Source: Actinomadura coerulea (GTDB lineage: Bacteria; Actinomycetota; Actinomycetes; Streptosporangiales; Streptosporangiaceae). From it: DNA of 64,000 nucleotides. Within the stretch, counting starts at the first letter, position 1. Each line of letters opens with the position of its first letter. Location of the stretch: assembly GCF_014208105.1 (NCBI RefSeq), contig NZ_JACHMQ010000001.1:4836001-4900000 (forward strand), in the 5' to 3' direction. The position numbers and the translations under genes are program-made. A model generated the notes under the pieces. It ran no database searches. It saw only the letters and a program-made list of their open reading frames with translations, and was not told the origin of the DNA. Positions 34,046 to 42,253 of the stretch are shown one piece after another.

Positions 34046-34709
34046 GCTCATCACCGCCTACCGGGCGGCCGCTCGTCCGATCCCGGCCGCACCGGGCGTC
34101 TCGATGGTGGCTCTGGGGGCGACCCCGGTCACCAACGAGATCGCTCTGGCCATCCTCAACGCGGGGGCCCTGGACAACGGGGACCGGCTCGGGGCTTACC
34201 GCTTCGTCAACGTCCACAACCCGGAACTGCCGCTGCAGTGGAACCTCGAAAGGGGCTACCACCTCGTCGACGACGAGTACAGGCGTCACCCGGTCGTGGC
34301 CGTCAGCTGGCGCGGCGCCCAGGCCTTCGCCGCCGTTCTCGGCGGTCGGCTGCCGTCCGTCCACGAGTGGGAGTACGCGGCGTCCTACGGGGAGCTGGTG
34401 CGCTACCCGTGGGGCGACGGCGAGCCCACTCCGGACCTCGCCAACTACGGCGAGCACTACGGTTCCACCACGAACGTCGGGAACTTCCCGGCCAACCGGT
34501 GGGGCCTGTACGACATGGCCGGCAACGTCGGCGAATGGTGCGCCACTCGTCCGACCGACACCGCCGCGGAGTTCGACCCGACCGCTGAGTACGCGGTCAA
34601 GGGCGGCTCCTGGAACAAGAGCGAGAACCAGCTCCAGAACCAGGTCTCCCGCGCCAAGTGGGGGGCCGTCGGAACGGTCGGCATCGGCTTCCGGGTCGCG
34701 TTCGACTGA
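34038..34709 (+). CDS. FGE/sulfatase-modifying-factor fold protein lacking the active cysteines
   Basis: 223 residues of the formylglycine-generating-enzyme fold: PVVAVSWRGAQAFAAVLGGRLPSVHEWEYAA, YPWGDGEP, NVGNFPANRWGLYDMAGNVGEWC and GGSWNKSE...VGIGFRVAF. Genuine FGE has two copper-binding cysteines in the GGSYLCxxxxC region; here residues 188-208 carry W191, N192, K193 and L198 with no Cys, so formylglycine synthesis is unlikely. The N-terminal 60 residues are shorter than usual. Translationally coupled to the sulfotransferase and ended by a strong terminator. Possible roles are an iron-dependent oxidase, a lectin-like binder or a partner of the sulfotransferase. Confidence 0.8.
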   Translation: MNELITAYRAAARPIPAAPGVSMVALGATPVTNEIALAILNAGALDNGDRLGAYRFVNVHNPELPLQWNLERGYHLVDDEYRRHPVVAVSWRGAQAFAAVLGGRLPSVHEWEYAASYGELVRYPWGDGEPTPDLANYGEHYGSTTNVGNFPANRWGLYDMAGNVGEWCATRPTDTAAEFDPTAEYAVKGGSWNKSENQLQNQVSRAKWGAVGTVGIGFRVAFD

Positions 34710-34720
34710 TCCATGAGTGA

Positions 34721-34750
34721 GAGGGTGGGGACCAACCGGTCCCCACCCTC
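34721..34750 (+). terminator. Terminator after the sulfotransferase-FGE operon (13-bp stem)
   Basis: GAGGGTGGGGACC pairs perfectly with GGTCCCCACCCTC around a 4-nt loop, 11 bp after the stop codon and followed by GTTCT. Confidence 0.88.
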
Positions 34751-34803
34751 GTTCTGGTCATACTGGCGACGGTCCGGCAGGCCGGTGAGGAGGAGGTTGC
34801 GCG

Positions 34804-35100
34804 ATGGCCCTCAGACTGACCCCCGGCGGTCTGCTCACCGCCGCCGACGAGGCGCGGATCGCCGAGCTCGCCGCGATGGACGACGAGGCGTTCACGACGG
34901 CCGTCGAAGACCATCTGCGGCTGCTCACCGAGGACTCCCGGCGGCCCTTGTGGGCGCCCGCGCTGGCGCCGCGGACCCGCGACGCGCTGGCGCGGCTGGC
35001 GACGAGCCCGGGCGGAGGCCGGGCGAAAGGCCTGGGCGCCCGCGCCCGTGCGGAGCACAACCTGATCAGCGCCGCGCTCGCCCTCGCGGCCGAGTCCTAG
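34804..35100 (+). CDS. Small hypothetical protein, helical
   Basis: 98 residues, predicted mostly alpha-helical (LTAADEARIAELAAMDDEAFTTAVEDHLRLL; NLISAALALAAES). GAGGAGG lies 6-7 nt before the ATG, which supports a real gene. No signal peptide, no membrane helix, no family recognised. Convergent with the Nudix gene, the stops being 2 bp apart. Confidence 0.65.
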   Translation: MALRLTPGGLLTAADEARIAELAAMDDEAFTTAVEDHLRLLTEDSRRPLWAPALAPRTRDALARLATSPGGGRAKGLGARARAEHNLISAALALAAES

Positions 35101-35102
35101 GC

Positions 35103-35537
35103 TCAGAGGCCGATGTTGCTCTTGGGGCCCATGTAGGAGCCGGCGCCGGGGAAACCGGCCCTCGCGAGGTCGACGAACCGCTCGCCGAAACCGAGCGACA
35201 CCAGGTCGCCGAGGCTGACGAACTCGACGCCGCGGATCGGGCGGGAGTCCGCCGTCCCGGCCACGACCCCGGCCGTGCCGCCTACGCGGCGCGCCTCGAA
35301 GGTGATGTGCAGGACGTGCGCGTCACCGCGAATGTGATCGCAGACGTACAGCAGCCGGCCGGCCTCGACGTCGACACCGGTCTCCTCCCGCATCTCCCTG
35401 ACCAGCGCGTCGGCCAGCGGCTCGGCCTCCTCGACCTTGCCGCCCGGCAGGGACCACGACCGTCCGGTGTCGGTGTCCTGGTCCAGCAGCAGAATCCGGC
35501 CGTCCTCGATGACGATCCCCGTAACGCGAACTTCCAC
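35103..35537 (-). CDS. Nudix hydrolase
   Basis: 144 residues. The Nudix box GGKVEEAEPLADALVREMREETGV occupies residues 32-55 with the REMREE metal-binding core. The strand before it, SWSLPGG, is also typical. GTG 35537 is the only start giving the complete fold; AGG lies upstream. The substrate (nucleotide or CoA pyrophosphate) cannot be told. It lies just downstream of the tmRNA terminator in the same orientation but is probably independent. Confidence 0.85.
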   Translation of the reverse strand: MEVRVTGIVIEDGRILLLDQDTDTGRSWSLPGGKVEEAEPLADALVREMREETGVDVEAGRLLYVCDHIRGDAHVLHITFEARRVGGTAGVVAGTADSRPIRGVEFVSLGDLVSLGFGERFVDLARAGFPGAGSYMGPKSNIGL

Positions 35538-35592
35538 GCCGGCAACCTACCGTCGCCGGCGGCGCTTCGCAGTCGTCAGGTGGGCGCACATG

Positions 35593-35635
35593 CGAGAAGC
35601 CGCCGACCAGAACGTGTCTGATCAGCGGCTTCTCG
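35593..35635 (-). terminator. tmRNA terminator hairpin
   Basis: CGAGAAGCCGC pairs with GCGGCTTCTCG (11 bp) 6 bp past the tmRNA 3' end on the minus strand. Confidence 0.75.
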
Positions 35636-35640
35636 TGTAG

Positions 35641-36010
35641 TGGAGGTGGCGGGAATCGAACCCGCGTCCTTCGGTGAAGGGTCAGGGCTTCTCCGGGTGC
35701 AGCCTGCTTAGCGTTTTCTCAGCCCCGGCGCTCACGCAGGCGTGTCGCCGACGGGCTCAGTCGCTGTTCGATTTCCCTACCGGACCCGCGACCGGACCGG
35801 TAGGTGAAGTCTCCTTACGATGCCAGACCCCGGGACGGAGACACTCCCGGGCTGACAGAGTTCACTCCTCGCCTAGGCGGCGAGGGCGAACTCAGACTGC
35901 TTCTTGTTGGCAGTTATTGGTTTGCTGTCACAGGATTTACGAGGTCACGACAGCAACCCTCGACCCGCTTCCCCTGACTCGAACGACCGAAGTCGAAGCC
36001 GGTCACCCCC
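35641..36010 (-). ncRNA. ssrA: Transfer-messenger RNA (tmRNA)
   Basis: A one-piece tmRNA of about 370 nt. The 5' end GGGGGTGACCGG pairs with the 3' end CACCTCCA, and GGTTCGATTCCCGCC near the 3' end is the T-arm. The CCA tail is not encoded. The tag reading frame lies at 35873-35911 and encodes ANKKQSEFALAA followed by TAG. Together with SmpB it rescues stalled ribosomes and marks the proteins for proteolysis. smpB lies 2.3 kb upstream, in the same orientation, separated by the degenerate penicillin-binding protein gene. Confidence 0.97.
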
Positions 36011-36111
36011 ATGTTCAGTTGTCAAAGCGTCCGTCCGAGGACGTCCGCACGATGACGCTACAAGGATAACGCGTGCCGGGGCAACGTGATTCCCTCCCGG
36101 ACACACGTGAA

Positions 36112-36147
36112 CCCCGGTGGACGCGAACGGTGTCGCGTCCACCGGGG
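36112..36147 (-). terminator. Hairpin with 15-bp perfect stem
   Basis: CCCCGGTGGACGCGA pairs with TCGCGTCCACCGGGG around a 6-nt loop; one further A/T pair extends it. Likely terminator of the upstream minus-strand operon, about 170 bp past its last stop and before the tmRNA promoter. Confidence 0.75.
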
Positions 36148-36178
36148 TCGACCGGCAGGGTCGGGCCGGTCCGGACGG

Positions 36179-36205
36179 CAGAGCCTCCCCCGAGACGAGG
36201 CTCTG
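36179..36205 (-). terminator. Hairpin CAGAGCCTC/GAGGCTCTG
   Basis: A perfect 9-bp stem with a 9-nt loop, part of the three-hairpin array after the penicillin-binding-like gene. Confidence 0.55.
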
Positions 36206-36218
36206 GTCTCATCACGGC

Positions 36219-36254
36219 GACTGAGTCCGCAACCCCCCAAGCGGTGGCTCAGTC
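36219..36254 (-). terminator. Hairpin GACTGAG...CTCAGTC
   Basis: A 7-bp outer stem plus CCGC/GCGG inner pairing, nearest to the stop of the penicillin-binding-like gene and the first hairpin its transcript would meet. Confidence 0.5.
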
Positions 36255-36319
36255 ACCCGTAAAGACGCACGCGGGGGGCGGGTTGGTTGCGTCCCGTCCG
36301 TAAAGAGCCGACAAAGGAG

Positions 36320-38257
36320 CTAGCCGCCGAGGAACTTCGCGGCCAGCGCCGGGGTGTTGACGACGCCCTCGACGGCGATCGCGAAGGCGCGGTCGCCGCT
36401 GTAGCCGACGAACCAGGAGACGGTCTTGGAACGGCCGCCCTCGTTGTAGGTGGTGAGGGCGGCGACGCCGCCGACGTCGCCGGAGACGCGGGCGCCGCGG
36501 GCGTTGCCCCGGGACGCGGTGCGGCTCAAGGTCCTCTTGAGGTTCGAGATCGACTCCGACGGCGGGCTCTGGGCCTGCGGCGCCTGGGCCGTCGTGGACG
36601 GGTCCTTGAGGACGTAGGGCGGCCGCCAGGTGCCGCTGTACGCGGCGGCGGCCACCATGGCCATCGCCAGCGGGCTGACCTGGACGGCGCCTTCTCCGAC
36701 CATGGCCGCGGCCTTGTCGCCGTCGTTCGCGGGCACCGGGACGGAGCCGGTGAAGGCGGGGACGCCGAGACCCCAGTTCTTGCCGATGCCGAGCTGGGCC
36801 GCCTCCCGGACGAGGGTCTGGCCGTCCACCTTGCCGCTGAGCTGCGCCAGCGTCGTCTTGCAGGACGCGGCGAAGTGGTTGGCGAAGGTGCTGCCGGGGC
36901 GGGCCGCGTTGGTGAACGTCTTGCCGCCGACGGTGACGGTGCCGGGGCAGGTGGTCTCGGTGGACTGCTTCATGCCGGCCTGGGAGAACAGCGCCAGCGC
37001 GGACACGATCCCGAACGTCAGGCCGGGCGGGTAGTGGCCCTCGAAGGCGAGGTTCTGGCCGCCCGTGCCGTGGTTGGCCACCGCGAGCACCTCGCCGGTG
37101 CTGGAGCGCACGGCGACCATGGACGCCGGGAACCGCAGGGCGGCCAGCGCGTCGTCGGCGTGGCGCTGGTAGGCGGGGTCGAGGGTGGTCTGGACCTGCT
37201 GCGGCTCCTGGCCGGGCCAGGAGCGCAGTTGCTCGGTGCTCTTGCCGGTCTCGTCCTGCGCGACGACGCTGACCGTGGGCGTCCCGGCGAGGCGGCGCTG
37301 CTGGAGCAGCTGGATCCCGCTGACGCCGATCGTGTCGCCCGGCTGGTAGGGCGCGCCGACCTGCTGGAGCCGGTCGGCGGTGGCGGGGCCGAGGTTGCCG
37401 ATCAGCTCGGGCGCGTACGCGGGCGCGATCGGCGCGCGGACGCCCTGGAACTGCAGCCCCGGGATGTGGGTGAGCCGCTGGATCAGCGCGTTATGCGTGG
37501 GGACCTGGAGGGTCAGCAGCGGCAGGTACGTCTGCGGCGGGGCGGACCGGACGCGGCCGAGGAGGCGCTCGGAGTCCAGCCGCCGGCCACCGTCGATCTT
37601 GGTCTGCCTGGTGAGCTGGTCGATGGTCTTCTGCGGGTCGGCGAGCTGCCCCGGGAAGACCCCGACCTGGTAGGCGCCGATCTCGCGCAGCGCGGAGCGG
37701 CCCGCCGTGTCGGTGATCGGGGAGCGCTTGGGCACCTGCGTCACCACGGCGAGGCGCTGCCCCGGCTTCAGCTTGGTGTTGATGATGGACGGGTCCCAGA
37801 CGACCTTCCACTTGCCGCCGACGCGGCGCAGGTGCATCAGCCCGGGGTACTGCCACGGCTGCCCGTTCTCACCCAGGTCGATCTTCACGGTGAAGCGGGC
37901 GTCGGCCTCGTCGCCCTTCTTGACGATCTGGTCGACGTCCGTGCTCTCGACCTCGGTGCCGAGCGACAGCCGCAGGGACGCCGCGTCGAGCTGCTGCCGG
38001 ACGCGGCCGAGCGCGTCCTCGACCTGCCTGCGGTCGGCGCCGACGGTCCGCCCGGCCGCGGCCTCGTAGTTGCCGACCTGCCAGGCGATGAGGAAGTCGC
38101 GGACGGCGGGCATCGCCGACGGCTCGGCCCAGCACCCGGTCGTCATCGTCCCGACCAGCGCGCCGCAGGCCGCCAGCGCGACCGCCCGGCGCCGCGCGGG
38201 TGAGAGCAGCGGCGTACGGGCCCCGGCACGGGCCCGCCTCCGGCCTCGGTTCGTCAT
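36320..38257 (-). CDS. Penicillin-binding-protein homologue with all catalytic motifs lost
   Basis: 645 residues with the layout of a class B PBP: a twin-basic N terminus, a hydrophobic segment ending in TTGC (possible lipobox, Cys near residue 43), an NTF2-like MecA_N domain (about 50-165), a dimerisation domain and a C-terminal transpeptidase fold (about 355-640). The active-site motifs are altered: SxxK is L413-T-F-G416, SxN is S465-C-K467, and KTG is D594-V-G596. It cannot acylate penicillin or crosslink by the known mechanism, yet the frame is intact and long. ATG 38257 has GAAGGG 5 nt upstream. It lies 9 bp after smpB in the same operon. Probably a structural or regulatory envelope lipoprotein. 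Confidence 0.85.
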   Translation of the reverse strand: MTNRGRRRARAGARTPLLSPARRRAVALAACGALVGTMTTGCWAEPSAMPAVRDFLIAWQVGNYEAAAGRTVGADRRQVEDALGRVRQQLDAASLRLSLGTEVESTDVDQIVKKGDEADARFTVKIDLGENGQPWQYPGLMHLRRVGGKWKVVWDPSIINTKLKPGQRLAVVTQVPKRSPITDTAGRSALREIGAYQVGVFPGQLADPQKTIDQLTRQTKIDGGRRLDSERLLGRVRSAPPQTYLPLLTLQVPTHNALIQRLTHIPGLQFQGVRAPIAPAYAPELIGNLGPATADRLQQVGAPYQPGDTIGVSGIQLLQQRRLAGTPTVSVVAQDETGKSTEQLRSWPGQEPQQVQTTLDPAYQRHADDALAALRFPASMVAVRSSTGEVLAVANHGTGGQNLAFEGHYPPGLTFGIVSALALFSQAGMKQSTETTCPGTVTVGGKTFTNAARPGSTFANHFAASCKTTLAQLSGKVDGQTLVREAAQLGIGKNWGLGVPAFTGSVPVPANDGDKAAAMVGEGAVQVSPLAMAMVAAAAYSGTWRPPYVLKDPSTTAQAPQAQSPPSESISNLKRTLSRTASRGNARGARVSGDVGGVAALTTYNEGGRSKTVSWFVGYSGDRAFAIAVEGVVNTPALAAKFLGG

Positions 38258-38266
38258 CGACACCCT

Positions 38267-38758
38267 TCACCGTCTCCTGAACCGGGCCGCCGCAGCCTTC
38301 TGCATCTCCCGCTCGGCTTCCCGCTTGGCGATGGCCTGGCGCTTGTCGTAGGACTTCTTACCACGGGCCAGGCCGATCTCGACCTTGGCCTTCCCGTCCT
38401 TGAAGTACAGGGAGAGCGGGATCAGCGTCCAGCCCGGCTCCTCCGACTTCGCGATGATCTTCTGGATCTCGCGCCGGTGGAGCAGCAGCTTGCGGCGCCT
38501 GCGGGGCGCGTGGTTGGTCCAGGTGCCCTGCGTGTACTCGGGGATGTGGACGTTCTCCAGCCACACCTCGCCGTCGCGCACGTGCGCGAAGCCGTCGGCC
38601 AGGGAGGCCCGGCCGGCGCGCAGGGCCTTCACCTCGGTGCCCATCAGCACCATGCCCGCTTCCCACGTGTCGTCGATGTGGTAGTCGTACCGGGCCCGCT
38701 TGTTCTGGGCGATGAGCCTGCGCCCGGTGTCGTTCTTCCGCCCGGTGTCCCGTGCCAC
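38267..38758 (-). CDS. smpB: SsrA-binding protein SmpB
   Basis: 163 residues. LIAQNKRARYDYHIDDTWEAGMVLMGTEVKALRAGRASLADGFAHV is the family core; the C-terminal tail KKSYDKRQAIAKREAEREMQKAAA carries the basic residues that reach the ribosomal decoding centre. GTG 38758 is preferred, giving VARDTGRKNDTGRRLIAQ; a TTG at 38773 would add five residues. It binds the tRNA-like part of tmRNA, which is encoded 2.3 kb downstream. It follows the S41 protease gene by 32 bp. Confidence 0.95.
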   Translation of the reverse strand: MARDTGRKNDTGRRLIAQNKRARYDYHIDDTWEAGMVLMGTEVKALRAGRASLADGFAHVRDGEVWLENVHIPEYTQGTWTNHAPRRRRKLLLHRREIQKIIAKSEEPGWTLIPLSLYFKDGKAKVEIGLARGKKSYDKRQAIAKREAEREMQKAAAARFRRR

Positions 38759-38790
38759 GTCCTCAGTCCTCAAGTCCCGCGTCGTCGTCT

Positions 38791-39972
38791 TCAGCCCGGC
38801 ATCGTCGCGTCGAGGCCGTGCAGCACCGTCCGGGCGCGCCGCTCGGCCGCCTTGGCGGGGCGGTCGGCGGAGACCTCCACGTCGGGTTCGATGCCGACCC
38901 CGTCGAGGTTACGGCCGCTCGGGGTGCGGTAGCGACCGACGGTCAGCTCGACGACCGACCCGTCGTCGAGCCGGAGGGGTTCCTGCACCGAGCCCTTCCC
39001 GTACGTACGCGATCCTACGATCACCGCGCGGTCCCGGTCGCGCAGGGAGCCCGCGACGATCTCCGCGGCGCTCGCGGTGCCCGCGTCGACGAGCACGACG
39101 AGCGGGGTCCGGTCGTCGCCGGGGGCGGTGACCGTGCGCCGCTGGACGGGCCTGCCGCGCGGCTCGTAGGTCACGACCGGGCCGTCGGCCAGGAACGCCG
39201 ACGCCGTCTCGACCGCCTCGTCCACCAGCCCGCCGGGGTTGCCGCGCAGGTCGAGCAGGACGCCGCCCTCGGGGCGGCCCGCGGGCGAGCGCCCGGTCAC
39301 GGCCGCGCGGACCTGGAGGCCCGTCCCGCGGGTGAAGGCGCCGACCCGGATCATCCGCGCGCGGTCGGGAAGCTCGGTCACGGTGACGTCCCCTCCGGAG
39401 ACCTTCGTACGGACGAGGTGGAATCTCCTGGTTCGACGCTCGCGCTCCACGGTGAGTTCGACCATCTCGTCCGGACGTCCGCGCAGCGCCTCGGCGACGC
39501 GCGAGATGTCCCAGCCGGCCGCGGAGGCGTCACCGACGCGGGTGACGACGTCGCCGGCCCGCACGCCGGCGCGGGCCGCGGGGGTTCCGGGCTGGACGCT
39601 CGCCACCAGGACGCGGGAGTCGCCGTCCTCGCTGCCGAGCCACAGGCCGACGCCGCTGTAGCGGCCGGTGAGGCGGCCCTCGACGTCGTCGTACTCGCGG
39701 GCCGAGTAGTAGTGCGCCCACCGGTCGCCGAGCCCGCGCAGCATGCCCTCGATGGCGGCGCGGTCGAGCGCGCCGCGGTCGACGGGCCGCGCGGCCCGTG
39801 CGCCGATCTTCGCGGCGGCCTCGTCCAGGACGGAGCCGCCTCCGGCGACGGCCGCGTGCCGCCCGGAGCCCGAGCCGCTCACGACCCCCGCGCCGTAGGC
39901 GCAGACGATCGCCGCCGCGATGGCCGTGCCGCGCAGCACGCCGCCGCCCCGTCTCCCGCTCAGCGGGGACAC
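38791..39972 (-). CDS. S41-family C-terminal processing peptidase with PDZ domain
   Basis: 393 residues. An N-terminal membrane anchor (GTAIAAAIVCAYGAGVVSG) is followed by a PDZ domain near 105-190 (GVGLWLG, VQPGTPAARAGVRAGDVVTRVG) and a protease domain with catalytic Ser in DAGTASAAEIVAGSL and Lys in YGKGSVQE. It cleaves extracytoplasmic proteins near their C termini. An S41 gene between ftsX and smpB is typical of actinobacteria. GTG 39972 lacks a clear ribosome site, so the exact start is uncertain. Confidence 0.88.
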   Translation of the reverse strand: MSPLSGRRGGGVLRGTAIAAAIVCAYGAGVVSGSGSGRHAAVAGGGSVLDEAAAKIGARAARPVDRGALDRAAIEGMLRGLGDRWAHYYSAREYDDVEGRLTGRYSGVGLWLGSEDGDSRVLVASVQPGTPAARAGVRAGDVVTRVGDASAAGWDISRVAEALRGRPDEMVELTVERERRTRRFHLVRTKVSGGDVTVTELPDRARMIRVGAFTRGTGLQVRAAVTGRSPAGRPEGGVLLDLRGNPGGLVDEAVETASAFLADGPVVTYEPRGRPVQRRTVTAPGDDRTPLVVLVDAGTASAAEIVAGSLRDRDRAVIVGSRTYGKGSVQEPLRLDDGSVVELTVGRYRTPSGRNLDGVGIEPDVEVSADRPAKAAERRARTVLHGLDATMPG

Positions 39973-40065
39973 GGGCGCGACGGGGGCGCGGAGGGGGTCA
40001 TGCGGCCAAGTGTAGGGCGGTACCGGGGCCCGGATCCGGCGGTTGGGCCGGATCCGGCGGAAGCG

Positions 40066-40971
40066 TCAGATTCGCAGGTATCTGCGCAGGGTCAGGAACG
40101 AGGAGACGGCGCACAGCAGGACGCCGAAGCAGATCGACACGATGATGACGAGGATCACCACGCTCCAGCCGAGCTGGCTGACGAGCTGGACGTCTCCCGC
40201 GAGCCGGTCGACCAGGAGTTTCTTACTGAAGATCAGCAGCACCGACGCGAACAACCCGCCGATCAGCCCGGCGATCGCGCCCTCCAGGATGAACGGCAGC
40301 TGGATATAGGTGTTGGACGCCCCGACCAACCGCATGATCCCGGTCTCCCGGCGCCGGTTGAACGCCGACAGCCGGACGGTGTTGCCGACCAGCATCACCG
40401 CGGCTATCACCTGGATCAAGGCGATCGTCAACGCGGCGACCTGCAACCCGTTCAGGATCCGGAAGAACCGTTTCAGGATCTCCTGCTCGTTGATGACCGA
40501 GTCGACGCCGGGCTGGTTGAGCATCGCCTGCGCGACCGCCTTGTACTCCTCCGGATTCTTCAGCTTGACCCGGAACGAGTCGGGGATGTCGCCCTCGCGG
40601 GTGCTCTCCACGAACCCGGGCGAGCCGGCGAAGCGGTCCTTGAAGCGGGCGTAGGCCTGCTGCTTGTTCTCGTACTGGACATCCGAGACCTGCGGCATCT
40701 TCGCCAACTGCGCCTTGAGCGTCTCCCGCTGCTGCTCGGTGACGTCCTGCTTCTGGCAGACGGGATTGGAGCTCGTCTTCGCGCACAGGAAGATCGAGAC
40801 CTCGATCTTGTCGTACCAGTAGCTCTTGGACGCGGAGACCTGCTGCCGCAGGAGCAGCCCGGTGCCGAAGAGCGCCATGGCGATGGCGACGGTGATGACG
40901 AGGGAGATCGTCATCGTCATGTTCCTGCGGAGACCGATCCAGATCTCCTGGAGAACGAACTGTACGCGCAT
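40066..40971 (-). CDS. ftsX: Cell division permease-like protein FtsX
   Basis: 301 residues with four transmembrane helices: one near 20-40, then an extracellular loop containing two cysteines (IFLCAKTSSNPVCQKQD) and the FtsX_ECD with QVSDVQYENKQQAYARFKDRF, then three helices near 172-195, 225-250 and 270-292. FtsX couples FtsE ATP hydrolysis to activation of a peptidoglycan hydrolase such as RipC at the septum. It is separated from ftsE by an unusually long spacer with tandem repeats. Confidence 0.95.
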   Translation of the reverse strand: MRVQFVLQEIWIGLRRNMTMTISLVITVAIAMALFGTGLLLRQQVSASKSYWYDKIEVSIFLCAKTSSNPVCQKQDVTEQQRETLKAQLAKMPQVSDVQYENKQQAYARFKDRFAGSPGFVESTREGDIPDSFRVKLKNPEEYKAVAQAMLNQPGVDSVINEQEILKRFFRILNGLQVAALTIALIQVIAAVMLVGNTVRLSAFNRRRETGIMRLVGASNTYIQLPFILEGAIAGLIGGLFASVLLIFSKKLLVDRLAGDVQLVSQLGWSVVILVIIVSICFGVLLCAVSSFLTLRRYLRI

Positions 40972-41105
40972 GCCTCGCTGTCCTTGATCGCCGTTGCTGG
41001 GCCGGGAGCCGGGGCGCCGCGGGACGCGGCGCGGGCGGCTTCCTTTCGGGCACCCCTCTGGGTTTCCTACGACCCGGCGGGAATCGATGGTTCAGATGTC
41101 AGTGC

Positions 41106-41161
41106 GCCCGTGTCGGCACGCCTGTGTCGGTACGCCTGTGTCAGCACGCCCGTATCAGTAC
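41106..41161. repeat. Four tandem 14-bp repeats in the ftsE-ftsX spacer
   Basis: Units of consensus GCCYGTRTCRGYAC start at 41106, 41120, 41134 and 41148. The last unit covers the ftsE stop codon. The spacer is 183 bp, whereas ftsE and ftsX usually abut or overlap. Confidence 0.85.
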
Positions 41162-41844
41162 GCCTGGCCGTACACGCCGCGGGACTGGTCGCGGACGACG
41201 CGGCCGTCCTCCAGCTCGACGACGCGCTTGCGGAAGGCGTCGACGATGGCGGCGTCGTGGGTGGCCATCACGACGGTCGTACCGGTCCGGTTGATGCGGT
41301 CCAGCACCTTCATGATGCCGATCGAGGTCGCGGGGTCGATGTTCCCCGTCGGCTCGTCGGCGAGCAGGATCATCGGGCGGTTGACGAACGCCCGCGCGAT
41401 GGCGACGCGCTGCTGCTCGCCACCGGACAGCTCGTCCGGCATCCGGTGGGCCTTGCCCTCCAGCCCGACCAGGTCGATGACCTCGGGGACGACCTTGCCG
41501 ATGAAGCGCCGCGGCTTGCCGATCACCTCGAGGGCGAACGCGACGTTCTCGAAGACGTTCTTGTTGGGCAGGAGCCGGAAGTCCTGGAAGACGCAGCCGA
41601 TCCTGCGGCGCAGGTGCGGCACCTTCCAGTTGCTCAGCCTGCTCAGGTCCTTGCCCGCCACGTGCACGTGACCCTGGGAAGGACGCTCCTCCTTCAGGAC
41701 GAGGCGCAGGAAGGTCGACTTACCGGAGCCGGACGGGCCCACCAGGAACAGGAACTCGCCCTTCTCGATGGCGACGTTCACATGCTGCAGGGCGGGCCGG
41801 TTCTGGCTCGGGTAGACCTTGGTGACGTTGTCGAAATGGATCAC
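41155..41844 (-). CDS. ftsE: Cell division ATP-binding protein FtsE
   Basis: 229 residues of an ABC ATPase. Walker A VGPSGSGKST lies at 34-43, the Q-loop FQDFRLLPNKNVFENV near 82-97, signature LSGGEQQRV near 139-147 and Walker B ILLADEPTG near 158-166, followed by MATHD. It pairs with FtsX at the division septum. GTG 41844 begins IHFDNVTKVYPS. It is the first clear gene of the operon leading to smpB; the region upstream holds no other convincing gene. Confidence 0.96.
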   Translation of the reverse strand: MIHFDNVTKVYPSQNRPALQHVNVAIEKGEFLFLVGPSGSGKSTFLRLVLKEERPSQGHVHVAGKDLSRLSNWKVPHLRRRIGCVFQDFRLLPNKNVFENVAFALEVIGKPRRFIGKVVPEVIDLVGLEGKAHRMPDELSGGEQQRVAIARAFVNRPMILLADEPTGNIDPATSIGIMKVLDRINRTGTTVVMATHDAAIVDAFRKRVVELEDGRVVRDQSRGVYGQAY

Positions 41845-42253
41845 GGCTGCATCACGGCGGTTCGCTGTAGGGGTTGGGGAGCGGGCCGGCCCGCGGCCAC
41901 GGAAGCCTCCGTGACCCCTTGCCTGCGCCGCCCGGCTTCACGGCCAGGTGGGACGCGGAGCCTTCGAGCAGTGTAGAGGGGAGAGGCGACCACCTCGTCC
42001 CACTCCCAGTGGTACGGGCGCCCGGGGCCGGCACCGCGTCCGATCAGTGCGTGACGTCCGATCAGTGCCATGTGAACCGTCTCCCGACGTCCGGCCGATT
42101 TATACCGTCTAGCCCCCGGACTTGCCGGAACGACCATACAGTCCGGCTACGCTGGATGATGGCGAAAGATACCTAATAGGTGGACGAACGACCGGACAGG
42201 CCGACGCTTCCCGCACGGACCGCGTGCCGTTGTCGGAGATTGGGGCCCACGAC
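41845..42253. other. Divergent promoter region of ftsE and a small membrane protein
   Basis: 409 bp without a supported gene. It contains the 14-bp direct repeat at 42037-42068 and the small dyad ACCTAATAGGT near 42173. An open frame overlapping the ftsE start has no ribosome site and poor composition, and is not accepted. Confidence 0.45.
42037..42068. repeat. 14-bp direct repeat CGTCCGATCAGTGC
   Basis: Two identical copies (42037-42050 and 42055-42068) separated by GTGA, about 200 bp upstream of the ftsE start. A direct-repeat activator site is possible. Confidence 0.6.

Larger units (their letters stand above)
36011..36319. other. Intergenic region with three hairpins
   Basis: 309 bp between the tmRNA promoter and the end of the penicillin-binding-like gene. 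It holds three hairpins (36112-36147, 36179-36205, 36219-36254) and no plausible gene. tmRNA promoter elements must lie at the left end but no convincing -35/-10 pair could be assigned. Confidence 0.5.

Noticed and set aside
36005..36035. TTGACA next to the tmRNA 5' end as its -35 box
   Set aside because: It lies only about 12 bp from the mature 5' end, too close for a normal promoter unless 5' processing is different.
41106..41161. Tandem repeats as a CRISPR array
   Set aside because: Units are contiguous 14-mers with no spacers, and no cas gene is present.
41841..42137. 98-codon minus-strand frame ending in a GTGA overlap with ftsE
   Set aside because: No ribosome site, arginine/proline-rich composition and no recognisable family; the 14-bp direct repeat produces its HALIGRHALIGR segment.
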